Below are positions 42,337 through 51,204 of a DNA stretch of 64,000 nucleotides, piece after piece. The DNA is from Methanomassiliicoccales archaeon (GTDB lineage Archaea > Thermoplasmatota > Thermoplasmata > RBG-16-68-12 > SOIM01): positions 1-64,000 of the forward strand of contig SOIM01000003.1 of assembly GCA_004377185.1 (NCBI GenBank), written 5' to 3'. The notes under the pieces were generated by a model. It was not told where the DNA came from. It worked only from the letters and a program-made list of their open reading frames with translations, and searched no databases. Numbering within the stretch: position 1 is the stretch's first letter; the number at the start of each line of letters is the position of its first letter. A program made the translations under genes and the position numbers.

Positions 42337-43218
42337 CTATTCACTCAACGTCCTCTTCGCCGCCTTCACCGTATTCTTCATCAGCATCGTAATGGTCATC
42401 GGCCCAACCCCGCCGGGAACGGGCGAGATCGCTTTGGCCTTGGGCTCCACTTCATCGAACTTGACGTCTCCGACCAGCCTGTATCCCTTCTCCTTCGTCG
42501 GATCATCAACCCTGTTGACACCAACGTCAATGACAACTACGCCCTCCTTCACCATATCACCCGTAATAGTGCCAGGCCAACCAGTAGCCGCTATCACAAT
42601 GTCCGCTTCCCTGGTAAACTCACCAACATCCTTTGTTCCCGTATGGCAAATGGTCACCGTCGCGTTCGCTCCGTCCTTCTTCTGCATAAGGATGTTCGCA
42701 ATGGGCTTTCCCACGATATTGCTCCTGCCCACGATCACCACATGCTTTCCCGCCGGGTCATTGCCGCTTCGTATGAGCATCTGCTGGATCCCGGCCGGAG
42801 TGCACGGCAAGAAATCCGGATCACCTATCATCAACCTTCCCACGTTCACAGGATGAAAACCGTCCACGTCCTTCTTGGGATCTATCGCGTACAGCACATT
42901 GGTCTCGTTCATGTGCTTGGGCAACGGCAGCTGCACCAGTATCCCGTGAACCTTCGGGTCCTTGTTGAACTGGTCGATCAGTTCCAGGACCTTCCCCTCC
43001 TCCGTGTCCTCGGGAAGTTCGGTGGTCTCCTCCTGTATGCCCAGCCTCTCGCACGCCTTACCTTTGTTCCTAACATAGACATGGGAGGCCGGATCATCAC
43101 CGACCAATATGACCTTCAGTCCGGGCGTAACACCCTTTGACTTGAGTTCCTCAACTTCCTGCTTGAGCTCTTCCTCAATCTGCTTTTTGATATCCTTACC
43201 GCGTATGAGTTCCGCCAT
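42337..43218 (-). CDS. folD: Methylene-H4F dehydrogenase/methenyl-H4F cyclohydrolase FolD
   Basis: This 293-residue bifunctional enzyme interconverts 10-formyl-, 5,10-methenyl- and 5,10-methylene-H4F with NAD(P). Signatures: ASHVYVRNKGKACERLGI with the Lys of the YxxxK motif, ILVQLPLPKHMNE, KDVDGFHPVNVG, VIVGRSNIVGKPIANILM and PVPGGVGPMTITMLMKN. Length is normal. It is divergent from fhs with a 160-bp shared promoter region, giving two consecutive steps of the H4F methyl branch. Confidence 0.95.
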   Translation of the reverse strand: MAELIRGKDIKKQIEEELKQEVEELKSKGVTPGLKVILVGDDPASHVYVRNKGKACERLGIQEETTELPEDTEEGKVLELIDQFNKDPKVHGILVQLPLPKHMNETNVLYAIDPKKDVDGFHPVNVGRLMIGDPDFLPCTPAGIQQMLIRSGNDPAGKHVVIVGRSNIVGKPIANILMQKKDGANATVTICHTGTKDVGEFTREADIVIAATGWPGTITGDMVKEGVVVIDVGVNRVDDPTKEKGYRLVGDVKFDEVEPKAKAISPVPGGVGPMTITMLMKNTVKAAKRTLSE

Positions 43219-43379
43219 TCTCTTCCTCCTCCCTGGAGATAAGATTGAACATCTGCAACTCTGTTGCGTCCGATGATAGTGGAATCGAATACTTAATTAT
43301 TCTTCTCCGTTAGGCTGGATGTCGATTCCTCGTCAATCCAGTTCGACAATCGTAGGATACGTTTTTATAGACATATTTT

Positions 43380-45137
43380 ATGTCGGCACACACAAGGGGT
43401 GAGGAGTTGAAATCCGATTTAGAAATTGCACAAGAAGCAGAGATTAGACCGATTGTTGAGATCGCAGCCAAGATAGGGCTCAATGAGGATGACCTCGAAC
43501 TGTACGGGAAGTACAAGGCCAAGATCAAGCTCGAAGTGATGGACAGGCTCACGGACAACCCGGATGGAAAGTTGATCGACGTGACCGCAATAACGCCGAC
43601 CCCGTTGGGAGAGGGCAAGACAGTCACTCTCATCGGCGTCTCAATGGCCATGGCCAAGCTGGCAGCGGAACAGGGGAAGACAGTGATCACCACCATCCGA
43701 GAACCGTCAATGGGTCCCGTCTTCGGGATCAAGGGCGGCGCGGCAGGAGGAGGGTATTCCCAAGTTCTTCCGATGGAGGACATCAACCTGCACTTCACCG
43801 GTGACATACACGCCATCGGTGCGGCGAACAACCTTCTGGCGGCCATGCTGGACAACCAGATGTTCCATCCCACCTTCAGGAGGAAGAACCTGCTGGACAT
43901 AGACCCGAACTCGATATCCTGGAACCGGGTGGTCGACCTGAACGATTCAGCACTTACGAACGTGAAGATCGGGACGGTGTCCAAGAAGGACGTGAATGGT
44001 TATCCGCGGGACAGCGGTTACGACATCACGGTCGCATCAGAGATCATGGCCATCCTGGCACTGGCATCCGACCTGAAGGACCTTAGAAGGCGCCTGGGGA
44101 GGATAGTCCCGGCCTACACACACGATGGAAAACCCGTCACGGCAGATGACATCAAGGCCGCCGGCGCGATGACCGTCGTCCTGAAGGATGCGCTCAAGCC
44201 CAACCTGGTGCAGACGCTGGAACACACACCGGCCATCATGCACTGCGGACCGTTCGCCAACATCGCTCAGGGGAACAACTCGATCATCGCGGACAAGATG
44301 GCCTTGAAGCTCGCTGATTACGTACTGACAGAGAGCGGATTCGGAGCTGACATGGGCGCGGAGAAGTTCTTGAACATCAAGTGCAGGAAGGCTGGCTACA
44401 AGCCCAACTGCATAATCCTCGTTGCGACCATAAGGGCGCTCAAACTTCACGGTGGGGCTTTCGACTTCCCGCCGGGCAAGACGCCCCCGAAGGAGCTCCT
44501 GGAGGGAGAGAACGTGGAAGCGGTCAAGAAGGGCTGCGTGAACATGATCAAGCACATCCAGAACATGAAGAAGTTCGGTGTGCCGGTCGTGGTGGCGGTG
44601 AACAGGTTCGCAACCGATACCGACGCCGAGGTGGAAGCGGTGAAGGAGATCGCACTTGAGGCAGGTGCGGACGCTGCAGAGTCTGGGGACTTCCACGCCC
44701 GAGGAGGAGAAGGCGCGATGGACATCGGTCGAGCGGTGATCGAGGCCTGCGAGAAGCCTAGCGACTTCAAGCTGCTGTACCCGGACGACATGCCGATTAA
44801 GCAGAAGATAGAGACCATCGCCAAGGAGATCTACGGCGCGGACGGGGTGGAGTTCTCGGAGGTGGCAGAGAAGAAGATCCAGATGTTCGAGGAACTTGGA
44901 TACGGCAACCTTCCCATATGCATGGCCAAGACGCATCTGTCGCTGTCGCACGACCCCAAGCTCATGGGAGTTCCAACGGGATTCACACTTCCTGTGAGGG
45001 ACATCAAGCCATCCATCGGTGCAGGGTTCCTGTATCCGCTCTGCGGTGCGATGAGAACCATGCCTGGATTGCCATCCAAGCCCGCGGCAGAAGTCGTGGA
45101 CATAGACGAGACCGGGAAGACGGTGGGGTTGTTCTAG
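43380..45137 (+). CDS. fhs: Formate-tetrahydrofolate ligase
   Basis: This 585-residue ATP-dependent ligase makes 10-formyl-H4F from formate. Signatures: TPTPLGEGKTVTLIGVSMAM (P-loop), REPSMGPVFGIKGGAAGGGY, LHFTGDIHAIGAANNLLAAM and a C-terminal AKTHLSLSHDPKLMG. A TATA box (TTTTTATAGAC, about 43353-43363) lies just before the ATG, so the mRNA is probably leaderless. It is the entry point of the H4F Wood-Ljungdahl methyl branch and is normally bacterial, suggesting ancient transfer. Confidence 0.95.
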   Translation: MSAHTRGEELKSDLEIAQEAEIRPIVEIAAKIGLNEDDLELYGKYKAKIKLEVMDRLTDNPDGKLIDVTAITPTPLGEGKTVTLIGVSMAMAKLAAEQGKTVITTIREPSMGPVFGIKGGAAGGGYSQVLPMEDINLHFTGDIHAIGAANNLLAAMLDNQMFHPTFRRKNLLDIDPNSISWNRVVDLNDSALTNVKIGTVSKKDVNGYPRDSGYDITVASEIMAILALASDLKDLRRRLGRIVPAYTHDGKPVTADDIKAAGAMTVVLKDALKPNLVQTLEHTPAIMHCGPFANIAQGNNSIIADKMALKLADYVLTESGFGADMGAEKFLNIKCRKAGYKPNCIILVATIRALKLHGGAFDFPPGKTPPKELLEGENVEAVKKGCVNMIKHIQNMKKFGVPVVVAVNRFATDTDAEVEAVKEIALEAGADAAESGDFHARGGEGAMDIGRAVIEACEKPSDFKLLYPDDMPIKQKIETIAKEIYGADGVEFSEVAEKKIQMFEELGYGNLPICMAKTHLSLSHDPKLMGVPTGFTLPVRDIKPSIGAGFLYPLCGAMRTMPGLPSKPAAEVVDIDETGKTVGLF

Positions 45138-45224
45138 CTGGATTCGTCACACAAATGGTAGCGGAGGGTGATCTTCCCTACCAGCTTTTCCTTTCATTTG
45201 GAGGCCGAAGGAGGGCCTCATTCC

Positions 45225-45620
45225 TCACCATCTGCGCTTGATTCCCTTGATTTGGTCGAAGTGCCCATCATCGGAAAAGACCCCAGCGTCATTGAGCTTC
45301 GCGGTGGAGGCGATGATGCAGTCCCCCATTGGTACATTGCGATGCTGGCACTTCATGAGTCCAGCTTCCAAAGACACCTCGGAAGTCATGGGTTCGATTA
45401 TGAGCCCGCTGCGCAGAACCGAGAAATACCTGATCCTCGCTTCATCTCTTCCTCTGTACTTGCAGGTTAGATTGACGACCTCAGCAAGAACCACCGCCGG
45501 TACGATACCCTCATTTCTCTTTATCAGATCAACCAGCCTTCGGCGCATCCGATCCTGCGTCTTCTTGTTGCTTGAATAGAAGTATTCCATGAAGAATCTC
45601 GTGTCCAGGACCTCCCTCAT
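45225..45620 (-). CDS. PIN-domain toxin (VapC family)
   Basis: This 131-residue protein has PIN acidic residues: EVLDTRFFMEYF, VPAVVLAEVVNL, MGDCIIASTA and FSDDGHF. The start overlaps the antitoxin stop by 4 bp. RNA cleavage is expected. Confidence 0.85.
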   Translation of the reverse strand: MREVLDTRFFMEYFYSSNKKTQDRMRRRLVDLIKRNEGIVPAVVLAEVVNLTCKYRGRDEARIRYFSVLRSGLIIEPMTSEVSLEAGLMKCQHRNVPMGDCIIASTAKLNDAGVFSDDGHFDQIKGIKRRW

Positions 45621-45847
45621 CGATACTCCTTCCTGAGCTTCTCCACCTCGGCCTTCAGCTGTTTTGGTGTCCCGAATTCGGAATCAGCTCCTCCCAGATC
45701 CTCAAGCCTCTTAATCGTGCGTATGATGATTCTGCCATTTTCATCTTCCACCAGTAGGCTGTCCCCCTCCTGAATGTCGTATTTCCTTCGGAATTCCTCT
45801 GGAATCGTTGTCTGGCCTCGACGGGTTACCTTCACGACTTGCTGCAT
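45617..45847 (-). CDS. AbrB-type antitoxin (VapB)
   Basis: This 76-residue protein starts with the AbrB/SpoVT swapped hairpin (VVKVTRRGQTTIPEEFRRKY, then DIQEGDSLLVEDENGRIIIR) and ends with a charged toxin-binding helix (KQLKAEVEKLRKEYR). Direct ATCCTA repeats upstream are likely operator sites. Confidence 0.88.
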   Translation of the reverse strand: MQQVVKVTRRGQTTIPEEFRRKYDIQEGDSLLVEDENGRIIIRTIKRLEDLGGADSEFGTPKQLKAEVEKLRKEYR

Positions 45848-45864
45848 GATACACTATATGATAA

Positions 45865-45912
45865 TCCTACTATATAATGTCAATCCTATATCTGCGTATC
45901 ATCCTATTATAG
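45865..45912 (-). promoter_or_regulatory. Three spaced ATCCTA repeats upstream of vapBC
   Basis: ATCCTACTATA (45865), ATCCTATAT (45884) and ATCCTATTATA (45902) recur every 18-19 bp, with an opposing TAGGA near 45922. The spacing (under two helical turns) and the AT-rich TATA-like ends suggest cooperative antitoxin binding over the promoter. Confidence 0.45.
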
Positions 45913-46066
45913 ATTCAGAATAGGAATACAGCGTCGAGAGGCTGCATTCGGTCTGAAGCCAATGAAGGAGTTTTAACTTCGGTTTCAAACTGCCGAGCAA
46001 CCCAACGACCTATGACCCAGCAACATCACTGACGTCTGAATGGGAATCGCAGGAAACCTCAGTCTG

Positions 46067-46474
46067 TTATTCTAGCCCGGTAATCGACAGCTCCCCGTGC
46101 CTCACCCCTCTCACGCTCGCGATCTTGTCTGCCATCTCCTTGATCGATTTCGCCTTTCCTTTCACCACCACGACCTCAAGGCAGTTCTTATGATCGATAT
46201 GAACGTGTGACGTGGTCATTATGTTCCTTCTGTAGTCATGCTGATACCGCAGCAGCTTGTCGGTCACCCCCCCAACATGATGGTCGTACACCATTGTTAT
46301 CGTGCCGTACACCTGCTTGTCCCCCTTCTCGTATGTTTCGGTGACCAGCGCTTTCCTGATGAGGTCCCTCACTGCTTTGGATCTGTTCGCATAACCCTTC
46401 TTCTCAATCAGTCGGTCGAACTTCTTCAAGAGGTCTGGCTCAAGAGAGACTCCTATCCTCGTGATCTTCTCCAT
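46067..46474 (-). CDS. nikR: Nickel-responsive regulator NikR
   Basis: This 135-residue protein has a ribbon-helix-helix N-terminus (ITRIGVSLEPDLLKKFDRLI, RSKAVRDLIRKAL) and an ACT-like Ni-binding domain with the ligand set DHHVGGVTD, SHVHIDHKNCLEVVVVKG. The His/His/Cys nickel site is intact. It is divergent from a CbiM-type transporter operon, its likely target. Confidence 0.95.
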   Translation of the reverse strand: MEKITRIGVSLEPDLLKKFDRLIEKKGYANRSKAVRDLIRKALVTETYEKGDKQVYGTITMVYDHHVGGVTDKLLRYQHDYRRNIMTTSHVHIDHKNCLEVVVVKGKAKSIKEMADKIASVRGVRHGELSITGLE

Positions 46475-46487
46475 GTTATCCCAAGGA

Positions 46488-46520
46488 GTAATCGTGTTAC
46501 TGTTTTATAGTTCTTGTTAC
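46488..46520 (-). promoter_or_regulatory. Probable NikR operator over the nikR promoter
   Basis: GTTAC occurs at 46496-46500 and 46516-46520, exactly 20 bp (two helical turns) apart, bracketing a minus-strand TATA box (CTATAAAACA, 46501-46510). The first GTTAC is also half of GTAA-TCGTG-TTAC (46488-46500). Placement argues for autorepression by nickel-bound NikR. Confidence 0.5.
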
Positions 46521-46591
46521 CAAAAAGTTGATAAACCCTCCTGCGTATCCTGTAGCAAGAAATTCAATAAAGTAATACGGAGAGGACAGAA

Positions 46592-47266
46592 ATGCACGTT
46601 CCAGATGGGTTGATGCATCCCTTGATTTCGTTGGTCGGTTGGATCATCGCGATTGTCGTGATAGCGCTATCCGTACATTTCCTCAACAAGAAGCTGCCTT
46701 ACAGGACATTGCCACTCATGGCGGTCATTGGTGGAGGCATCTTCGTCGCTCAGATGCTGAACTTCCCGATTGGTGGGGGCACTACCGGTCACCTGGTGGG
46801 TGCGACCCTTGCTGCCATACTTCTGGGCCCCCTCGCCGGTATGGTGATTATTGTCACGATTCTGATAATCCAGGCCCTTCTCTTCGGCGATGGCGGAGTC
46901 ACAGCGTTGGGCCTGAACGTCCTCAACATGGCGATCATCGGTTGTTTCTTGGGGTGGGCGGTGTACCGAGCGGTCCCCGGGAAGTACCAGAAGTTCGGGA
47001 TTCTGTTGGCCTCCTGGCTTGCCGTGTTCATCGGATCCCTTGCCTGTGCGGCCGAACTGGCGGGGAGCTTCGTCATGAGCGGAGGAGCTTACGGGATAAC
47101 TGGGTTGGTGGCATTTCCCTCCATGTTGATTTACCACAGTCTCATAGGCATCGGTGAGGCCGTGATCACCTTCGGAGTCGTCAGTTACATTTCGAAGGTC
47201 TCTCCGGATCTGATACACACCCCGGCCGTTGGATTGTGGACCAGAAGGAAGGTGGTTCTTGAATGA
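46592..47266 (+). CDS. cbiM: CbiM/NikM-type ECF transporter substrate-binding membrane protein
   Basis: This 224-residue membrane protein has the family N-terminus MHVPDGLMHPLISLVGWIIA, whose Met-His positions bind Co or Ni. Several hydrophobic helices follow, with NFPIGGGTTGHLVGATLAAI. A GGAGAGG ribosome-binding site precedes the ATG. It opens a four-gene operon (M-N-Q-O) facing nikR, so nickel is the likelier substrate, fitting a Ni-dependent CODH/ACS or hydrogenase economy. Confidence 0.93.
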   Translation: MHVPDGLMHPLISLVGWIIAIVVIALSVHFLNKKLPYRTLPLMAVIGGGIFVAQMLNFPIGGGTTGHLVGATLAAILLGPLAGMVIIVTILIIQALLFGDGGVTALGLNVLNMAIIGCFLGWAVYRAVPGKYQKFGILLASWLAVFIGSLACAAELAGSFVMSGGAYGITGLVAFPSMLIYHSLIGIGEAVITFGVVSYISKVSPDLIHTPAVGLWTRRKVVLE

Positions 47267-47553
47267 AGTTCGACAAGAGGTTGTTCGTGCCGATCCTCGC
47301 GATCATGGCCATCTTTGCCGTCTGTCTCGTCTTCTTTTTCATCTTCTCGGCCCCATATGGAGACGGTTTGGAGAAGACCATGGAGACCGCGGGGGTGGAA
47401 GAAGGTGAACCCGTCTTCGAGGCGCCTCTGAGCTACGGGGAGGACTATCCTACCGCTTTTGCAATGGGATTGATCGGTTTCCTTGCCGTCTTCGGACTGG
47501 TTCTGCTTCTGGGTCGAATCCTGGGTAGGAAAGATGAAACACACAACGATTGA
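47263..47553 (+). CDS. CbiN/NikN-like small membrane subunit
   Basis: This 96-residue protein has two membrane helices (FVPILAIMAIFAVCLVFFFI and FAMGLIGFLAVFGLVLLLG) with a short extracytoplasmic loop containing DGLEKTMETAG, close to the PDGLE motif of CbiN/NikN proteins. It overlaps cbiM by 4 bp and cbiQ by 20 bp, so stoichiometric co-production is expected. Confidence 0.85.
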   Translation: MKFDKRLFVPILAIMAIFAVCLVFFFIFSAPYGDGLEKTMETAGVEEGEPVFEAPLSYGEDYPTAFAMGLIGFLAVFGLVLLLGRILGRKDETHND

Positions 47554-48259
47554 CCATTTTGCCAAGGCATCCCCCTTCTACCGCATTGATCCGAGGGCCA
47601 AGATAATCGGTTTCCTGATGTTCGTTGTATGTGTTGCACTGATGCAGTCGCTCACCTTCCTGTCGCTGGCTCTGATCTTTATTTTCATGGTCGGGGTTGC
47701 CTCTGCCGTCCCAACTTGGCACTTCGCCACGCGTTACCTGGTGTCCTTCCCATTCATCATCTTCGCCAGCGTCACGGCCTTCTTCGCATCCGGGCCGGAG
47801 ATTTCCCTCTCCATGTTCGTAAGAATCTCAACTTGCGTCATAGCTCTGATAATCCTGTCCACCACCACCGATTTCTTGGACATTCTGAAAGGTTTCCAGT
47901 GGATGAGGGTTCCCCAGATATTCCTCTCGCTCCTGCTCTTCATGTACAGATACATATTCCTCCTGAGGGATGAGCTGCACAGGATGTCTCAGGCGAGAAG
48001 GGCCAGGAGCTTCCGACAGGGGAAGCACATCTTCGACCGGATTGGTATGCGCACCATTTCCTATGCCGCCGGTGCGATACTGGTGCGTGCGAGTGAGAGG
48101 GGGAACAGGATATACGATGCAATGCTGACCCGCGGCTACGACGGTAAGGTGAGGACTCTCACCCCCTTGCATTTCGGTGCTCCGGCATGGTTCCTGCTCC
48201 TTTTCCTGTCCTCGATTTCCCTGTTCCTGCTCCTGAGTGACTGGAAGGTGATTCTCTGA
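47534..48259 (+). CDS. cbiQ: ECF transporter T component CbiQ
   Basis: This 241-residue protein has hydrophobic helices and the T-component coupling motifs (RMSQARRARSFR and the later RGNRIYDAMLTRGYDG) that contact the ATPase. The N-terminus TTIDHFAKASPFYRIDPRAK is typical of CbiQ. I chose the ATG at 47534; longer starts lie inside the upstream gene. Confidence 0.93.
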   Translation: MKHTTIDHFAKASPFYRIDPRAKIIGFLMFVVCVALMQSLTFLSLALIFIFMVGVASAVPTWHFATRYLVSFPFIIFASVTAFFASGPEISLSMFVRISTCVIALIILSTTTDFLDILKGFQWMRVPQIFLSLLLFMYRYIFLLRDELHRMSQARRARSFRQGKHIFDRIGMRTISYAAGAILVRASERGNRIYDAMLTRGYDGKVRTLTPLHFGAPAWFLLLFLSSISLFLLLSDWKVIL

Positions 48260-48270
48260 GCATTCTTGAG

Positions 48271-49080
48271 TTGGACGATGTCTCCTATTCCTATCCGGAC
48301 GGGACCCTGGCTCTCCAGAATCTCGGTTGGCGTGTCGAAAGGGGACAGAAGGTTGCGGTGCTGGGGCCCAACGGAGCTGGAAAATCCACACTCTTGAAGA
48401 TCCTGGCTGGTCTGATATTTCCCAAACGCGGTAGCGTAACGGTGGATGGGGTCAAGCTGAAGAAGAAGAATGCGGACATCATCAGAAGGAAGTTTGGGTT
48501 CCTATTCCAGGACCCTGATGACCAGATATTCATGCCCAGGGTGTGGGATGATATTGCCTTCGGACCGATAAACCTGGGTCTCTCCGAGAACGAGGTTGAA
48601 TCAGCTGTTAGAGACGCGATTCAAAAGGCGGGCCTGGTGGGTTTCGAAGAAAGAGTGCCGCATCACATGAGCTACGGAGAGAAGAAGAGAGTTGCCATTG
48701 CTGGCGTGCTGGCCATGAGGCCGGAAATCCTTCTCCTTGACGAACCCACCTCCAATCTCGATCCAAGAGGGAGGACGGAATTGATTGCCATCCTGAGAAA
48801 CCTGGAGAACACGATGATCATCGCAACGCACGATGTGAACGTGGCATCACTGATAGCCGAGAGGGCCTTGGTCCTGAACAAGAAGAAACTGGCCGAAGGA
48901 AGCCTCAGAGAGGTTTTCTCACAAAGCAGCCTGTTGGAAGGCGCTAACTTGGAGGTGCCAGACATAGCAAAGCTTTTCCTTCTTTTGCAGGAAGAGGGAC
49001 TGTCCTTCGAAGAATTGCCTTTGTCGGTTCGGGAAGGATCGGAGAATCTCAAACACTTGTTCGAGCGGAAAAAGCGGTGA
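48271..49080 (+). CDS. cbiO: ECF transporter ATPase CbiO
   Basis: This protein of about 269 residues has Walker A LGPNGAGKSTLLKILAG, Q-loop FQDPDDQIFMP, ABC signature (MSYGEKKRVAIAGVLAM), Walker B ILLLDEPTSNLD and the H-loop ATHDVN. TTG 48271 is the first standard start, but SILELDDVSYSYPDG in frame upstream suggests translation may begin at the CTG at 48256, coupled to the cbiQ stop (CTGA). Confidence 0.93.
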   Translation: MDDVSYSYPDGTLALQNLGWRVERGQKVAVLGPNGAGKSTLLKILAGLIFPKRGSVTVDGVKLKKKNADIIRRKFGFLFQDPDDQIFMPRVWDDIAFGPINLGLSENEVESAVRDAIQKAGLVGFEERVPHHMSYGEKKRVAIAGVLAMRPEILLLDEPTSNLDPRGRTELIAILRNLENTMIIATHDVNVASLIAERALVLNKKKLAEGSLREVFSQSSLLEGANLEVPDIAKLFLLLQEEGLSFEELPLSVREGSENLKHLFERKKR

Positions 49081-49091
49081 GTCGGCGAGGT

Positions 49092-49760
49092 TCAAGCCGA
49101 GAGCACTCTGGCCAGTTCCTCACATATCGCTGCAAGGTCCTCGGTGTGCAACATCTCTCCCGCCGTCCTGTCGAAGAGAACGTTTGCGCTCCCTGGAACT
49201 TCTTCGTCCCCCATCCACAACACGACGGTTATCGGAATCTTTGGGAATACGGGTATCCTCACTGAGAAATCTCCAATGCCAGCCTCCTCTCCACCCATCT
49301 CCAGACCTCTCTCAACAAGCTTCTCCGGCCTGGATTCGAACTCCTTTCTGATTATTTCTATAGATCTGTTCTTGAAGGCCTGATAGTACACATTGCCACC
49401 GTACAATTCCCTGAAGGAGATGAGCTCGTTCTTCAGAGGGATGTCCTTTGCCCCGTTCAGGTAGTGCACGATCAAGAATGCGTAGAATGGGTTGGCCCGA
49501 TCACCTTGAGGTGTTACAACAACTCTTTCCTTTGGTCTGACGTGATACTCCTTTCCGAAGAATGGGATGGAAAAGAACCCCCCTGCTTCATCATATGCGG
49601 TTCCGGATATTCTCGCAACTTCGTTCGGGTCTTTCTCGCTGAGCTCCATCCAGGCGTTCTCGAAGGCTATCTCGAAGTCCTTCCTCTTCTTGTCGATTTC
49701 CTTCTCAGCACCTTCAACCCATGGCATAAGACATGTCTCAAAAGATTGATTCCGAATCAA
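49092..49760 (-). CDS. DUF3786 protein
   Basis: A protein of about 222 residues (possibly 211, if MPWVEGAEK is the start). The sequence GFFSIPFFGKEYHVRPKERV, ILIVHYLNGA-like FLIVHYLNGAKDIPLKNELI and FPKIPITVVLWMGDEEVPGS matches DUF3786, a family often found in corrinoid or acetogenic contexts. Its start overlaps the upstream FAD oxidoreductase stop by 4 bp. No enzymatic activity is established. Confidence 0.8.
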   Translation of the reverse strand: MIRNQSFETCLMPWVEGAEKEIDKKRKDFEIAFENAWMELSEKDPNEVARISGTAYDEAGGFFSIPFFGKEYHVRPKERVVVTPQGDRANPFYAFLIVHYLNGAKDIPLKNELISFRELYGGNVYYQAFKNRSIEIIRKEFESRPEKLVERGLEMGGEEAGIGDFSVRIPVFPKIPITVVLWMGDEEVPGSANVLFDRTAGEMLHTEDLAAICEELARVLSA

Positions 49761-51160
49761 GTAGATTCGATGCTGTTCATCACTCCTCTCCCTGCGAGCA
49801 CACCCGTTGCGGCAGCGTTGATGATATCTCCAGATAGTCCCACCCCATCCCCGGCAGCGAACAGATTCTTGACGCTGGTCTCCATCCGTTCGTTGACCTT
49901 CACTTGCATGGCATAGAACTTGATCTCGGGAGCATAGATGAGAGTGGAATCCGCGGCAACGCCCGGAATGATCTCGTTCAGCTTCTCAAGCCCCTCGATG
50001 ATGTCCATCACCACCCGGTGAGGAAGGGCCATCGATATGTCCCCAGGCGTCACATCCTTCAGCGTGTTCTTGACGTGGTTCTTGCGAATTCTGTCCCAAC
50101 TCGATCTTCTCCCTCTCCTCAAGTCACCCATTCTCTGAATGATAGGTTTGCCGCCCCCGATGGTCGTTGCCAGCTCGGCTATGGATTTTCCGTACTGGGT
50201 GGTGTTCTCAACGGGCTCGGTGAGCTGTATCCTGACCAGCAGCGCGAAGTTGGTGTTCCTGGACGCCTTCTTGATCATGGAGTGTCCGTTGACTCCGATG
50301 AAACCGTCATACCACTCCTTGACCACGAAACCTCTGGCATTGGTACAGAAGGTCCGAACGAAGTCATCGTACCTCTTGGTGTGGATGTGGAATTTGGGGT
50401 CCATGTTTATGTCCGTCACAGGTGTCATGATGATGGCCGGCACTTCGATCCTGACTCCCACGTCAATGGGTCCGAAGCGGGCGGTGATGTCCCTCTTCCT
50501 CACCAGCTCTTCGACCCACGGCCCGCCGATCCTGCCTGGAGCCATGATCGTGAATCTGGACCTGATCCGTTCCTTCTTCTTGGTTATGACGCCCAGGCAT
50601 TCTCCTTTTCGGATGATGAGGTCGGTCACTTTTGTGTTCAATCGGAACACGACACCTCTCTCTTTCAGGTCGTCCTCAAAGGCCTGGATCACCTTCGGGG
50701 ACTTGTCGGAACCTATGTGCCTTTGCGGTATCTCGATGAACTTGATTCCTGCTGCGGCCGCGCTCCTGCTGAGGTTCTCCAGACCCTTTCCTTTGGGTTT
50801 GTACAGCTTCTTTGGGCCACCGTGTTCCAGAAAGACCTTGTCAACGTAATCCACCAGTTCCCAGGCCAGGTCATTGTCCTTTGTCACTTCGGTCAGATCA
50901 CCACCTATGTCCGGACGAAGATTGAGTCTTCCTCCAGATAGGGTACCAGCACCGCCAACACCGCACATGATGTTGCATGGCTTGCATTCCGTGCATCCCA
51001 TATCATACTCGGATGGACAGATTCTCTTATCCACGTCCTTGCCCATGTCTATGATCAGAACTGAGTTTCCGGTATCTGCCAGTTCATTCGCGGCGAACAT
51101 TCCAGCCGGACCTGCACCAATGATGATTACATCCCAGGGCTTCGTTTTCTTAGTCGTCAT
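49757..51160 (-). CDS. NAD(P)/FAD-dependent dehydrogenase
   Basis: This 467-residue protein has the FAD Rossmann motif DVIIIGAGPAGMFAANELAD, a Cys cluster CTECKPCNIMCGVGGAG (possible Fe-S or redox site), GGRLNLRPDIGG and a C-terminal FAD motif NLFAAGDGVGLSGDIINAAA. This matches archaeal FAD-dependent dehydrogenases of undefined substrate. It is co-transcribed with the DUF3786 gene, so the two may act together. Confidence 0.8.
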   Translation of the reverse strand: MTTKKTKPWDVIIIGAGPAGMFAANELADTGNSVLIIDMGKDVDKRICPSEYDMGCTECKPCNIMCGVGGAGTLSGGRLNLRPDIGGDLTEVTKDNDLAWELVDYVDKVFLEHGGPKKLYKPKGKGLENLSRSAAAAGIKFIEIPQRHIGSDKSPKVIQAFEDDLKERGVVFRLNTKVTDLIIRKGECLGVITKKKERIRSRFTIMAPGRIGGPWVEELVRKRDITARFGPIDVGVRIEVPAIIMTPVTDINMDPKFHIHTKRYDDFVRTFCTNARGFVVKEWYDGFIGVNGHSMIKKASRNTNFALLVRIQLTEPVENTTQYGKSIAELATTIGGGKPIIQRMGDLRRGRRSSWDRIRKNHVKNTLKDVTPGDISMALPHRVVMDIIEGLEKLNEIIPGVAADSTLIYAPEIKFYAMQVKVNERMETSVKNLFAAGDGVGLSGDIINAAATGVLAGRGVMNSIEST

Positions 51161-51204
51161 TCCTTTTTTCCTCTAGACCAACTGATGTGGTAGTCCATCA
51201 TAGT

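Noticed and set aside
44037-44951. 304-codon minus-strand frame inside fhs
   Set aside because: Mirror of fhs codon bias; His/Arg-rich sequence without domains.
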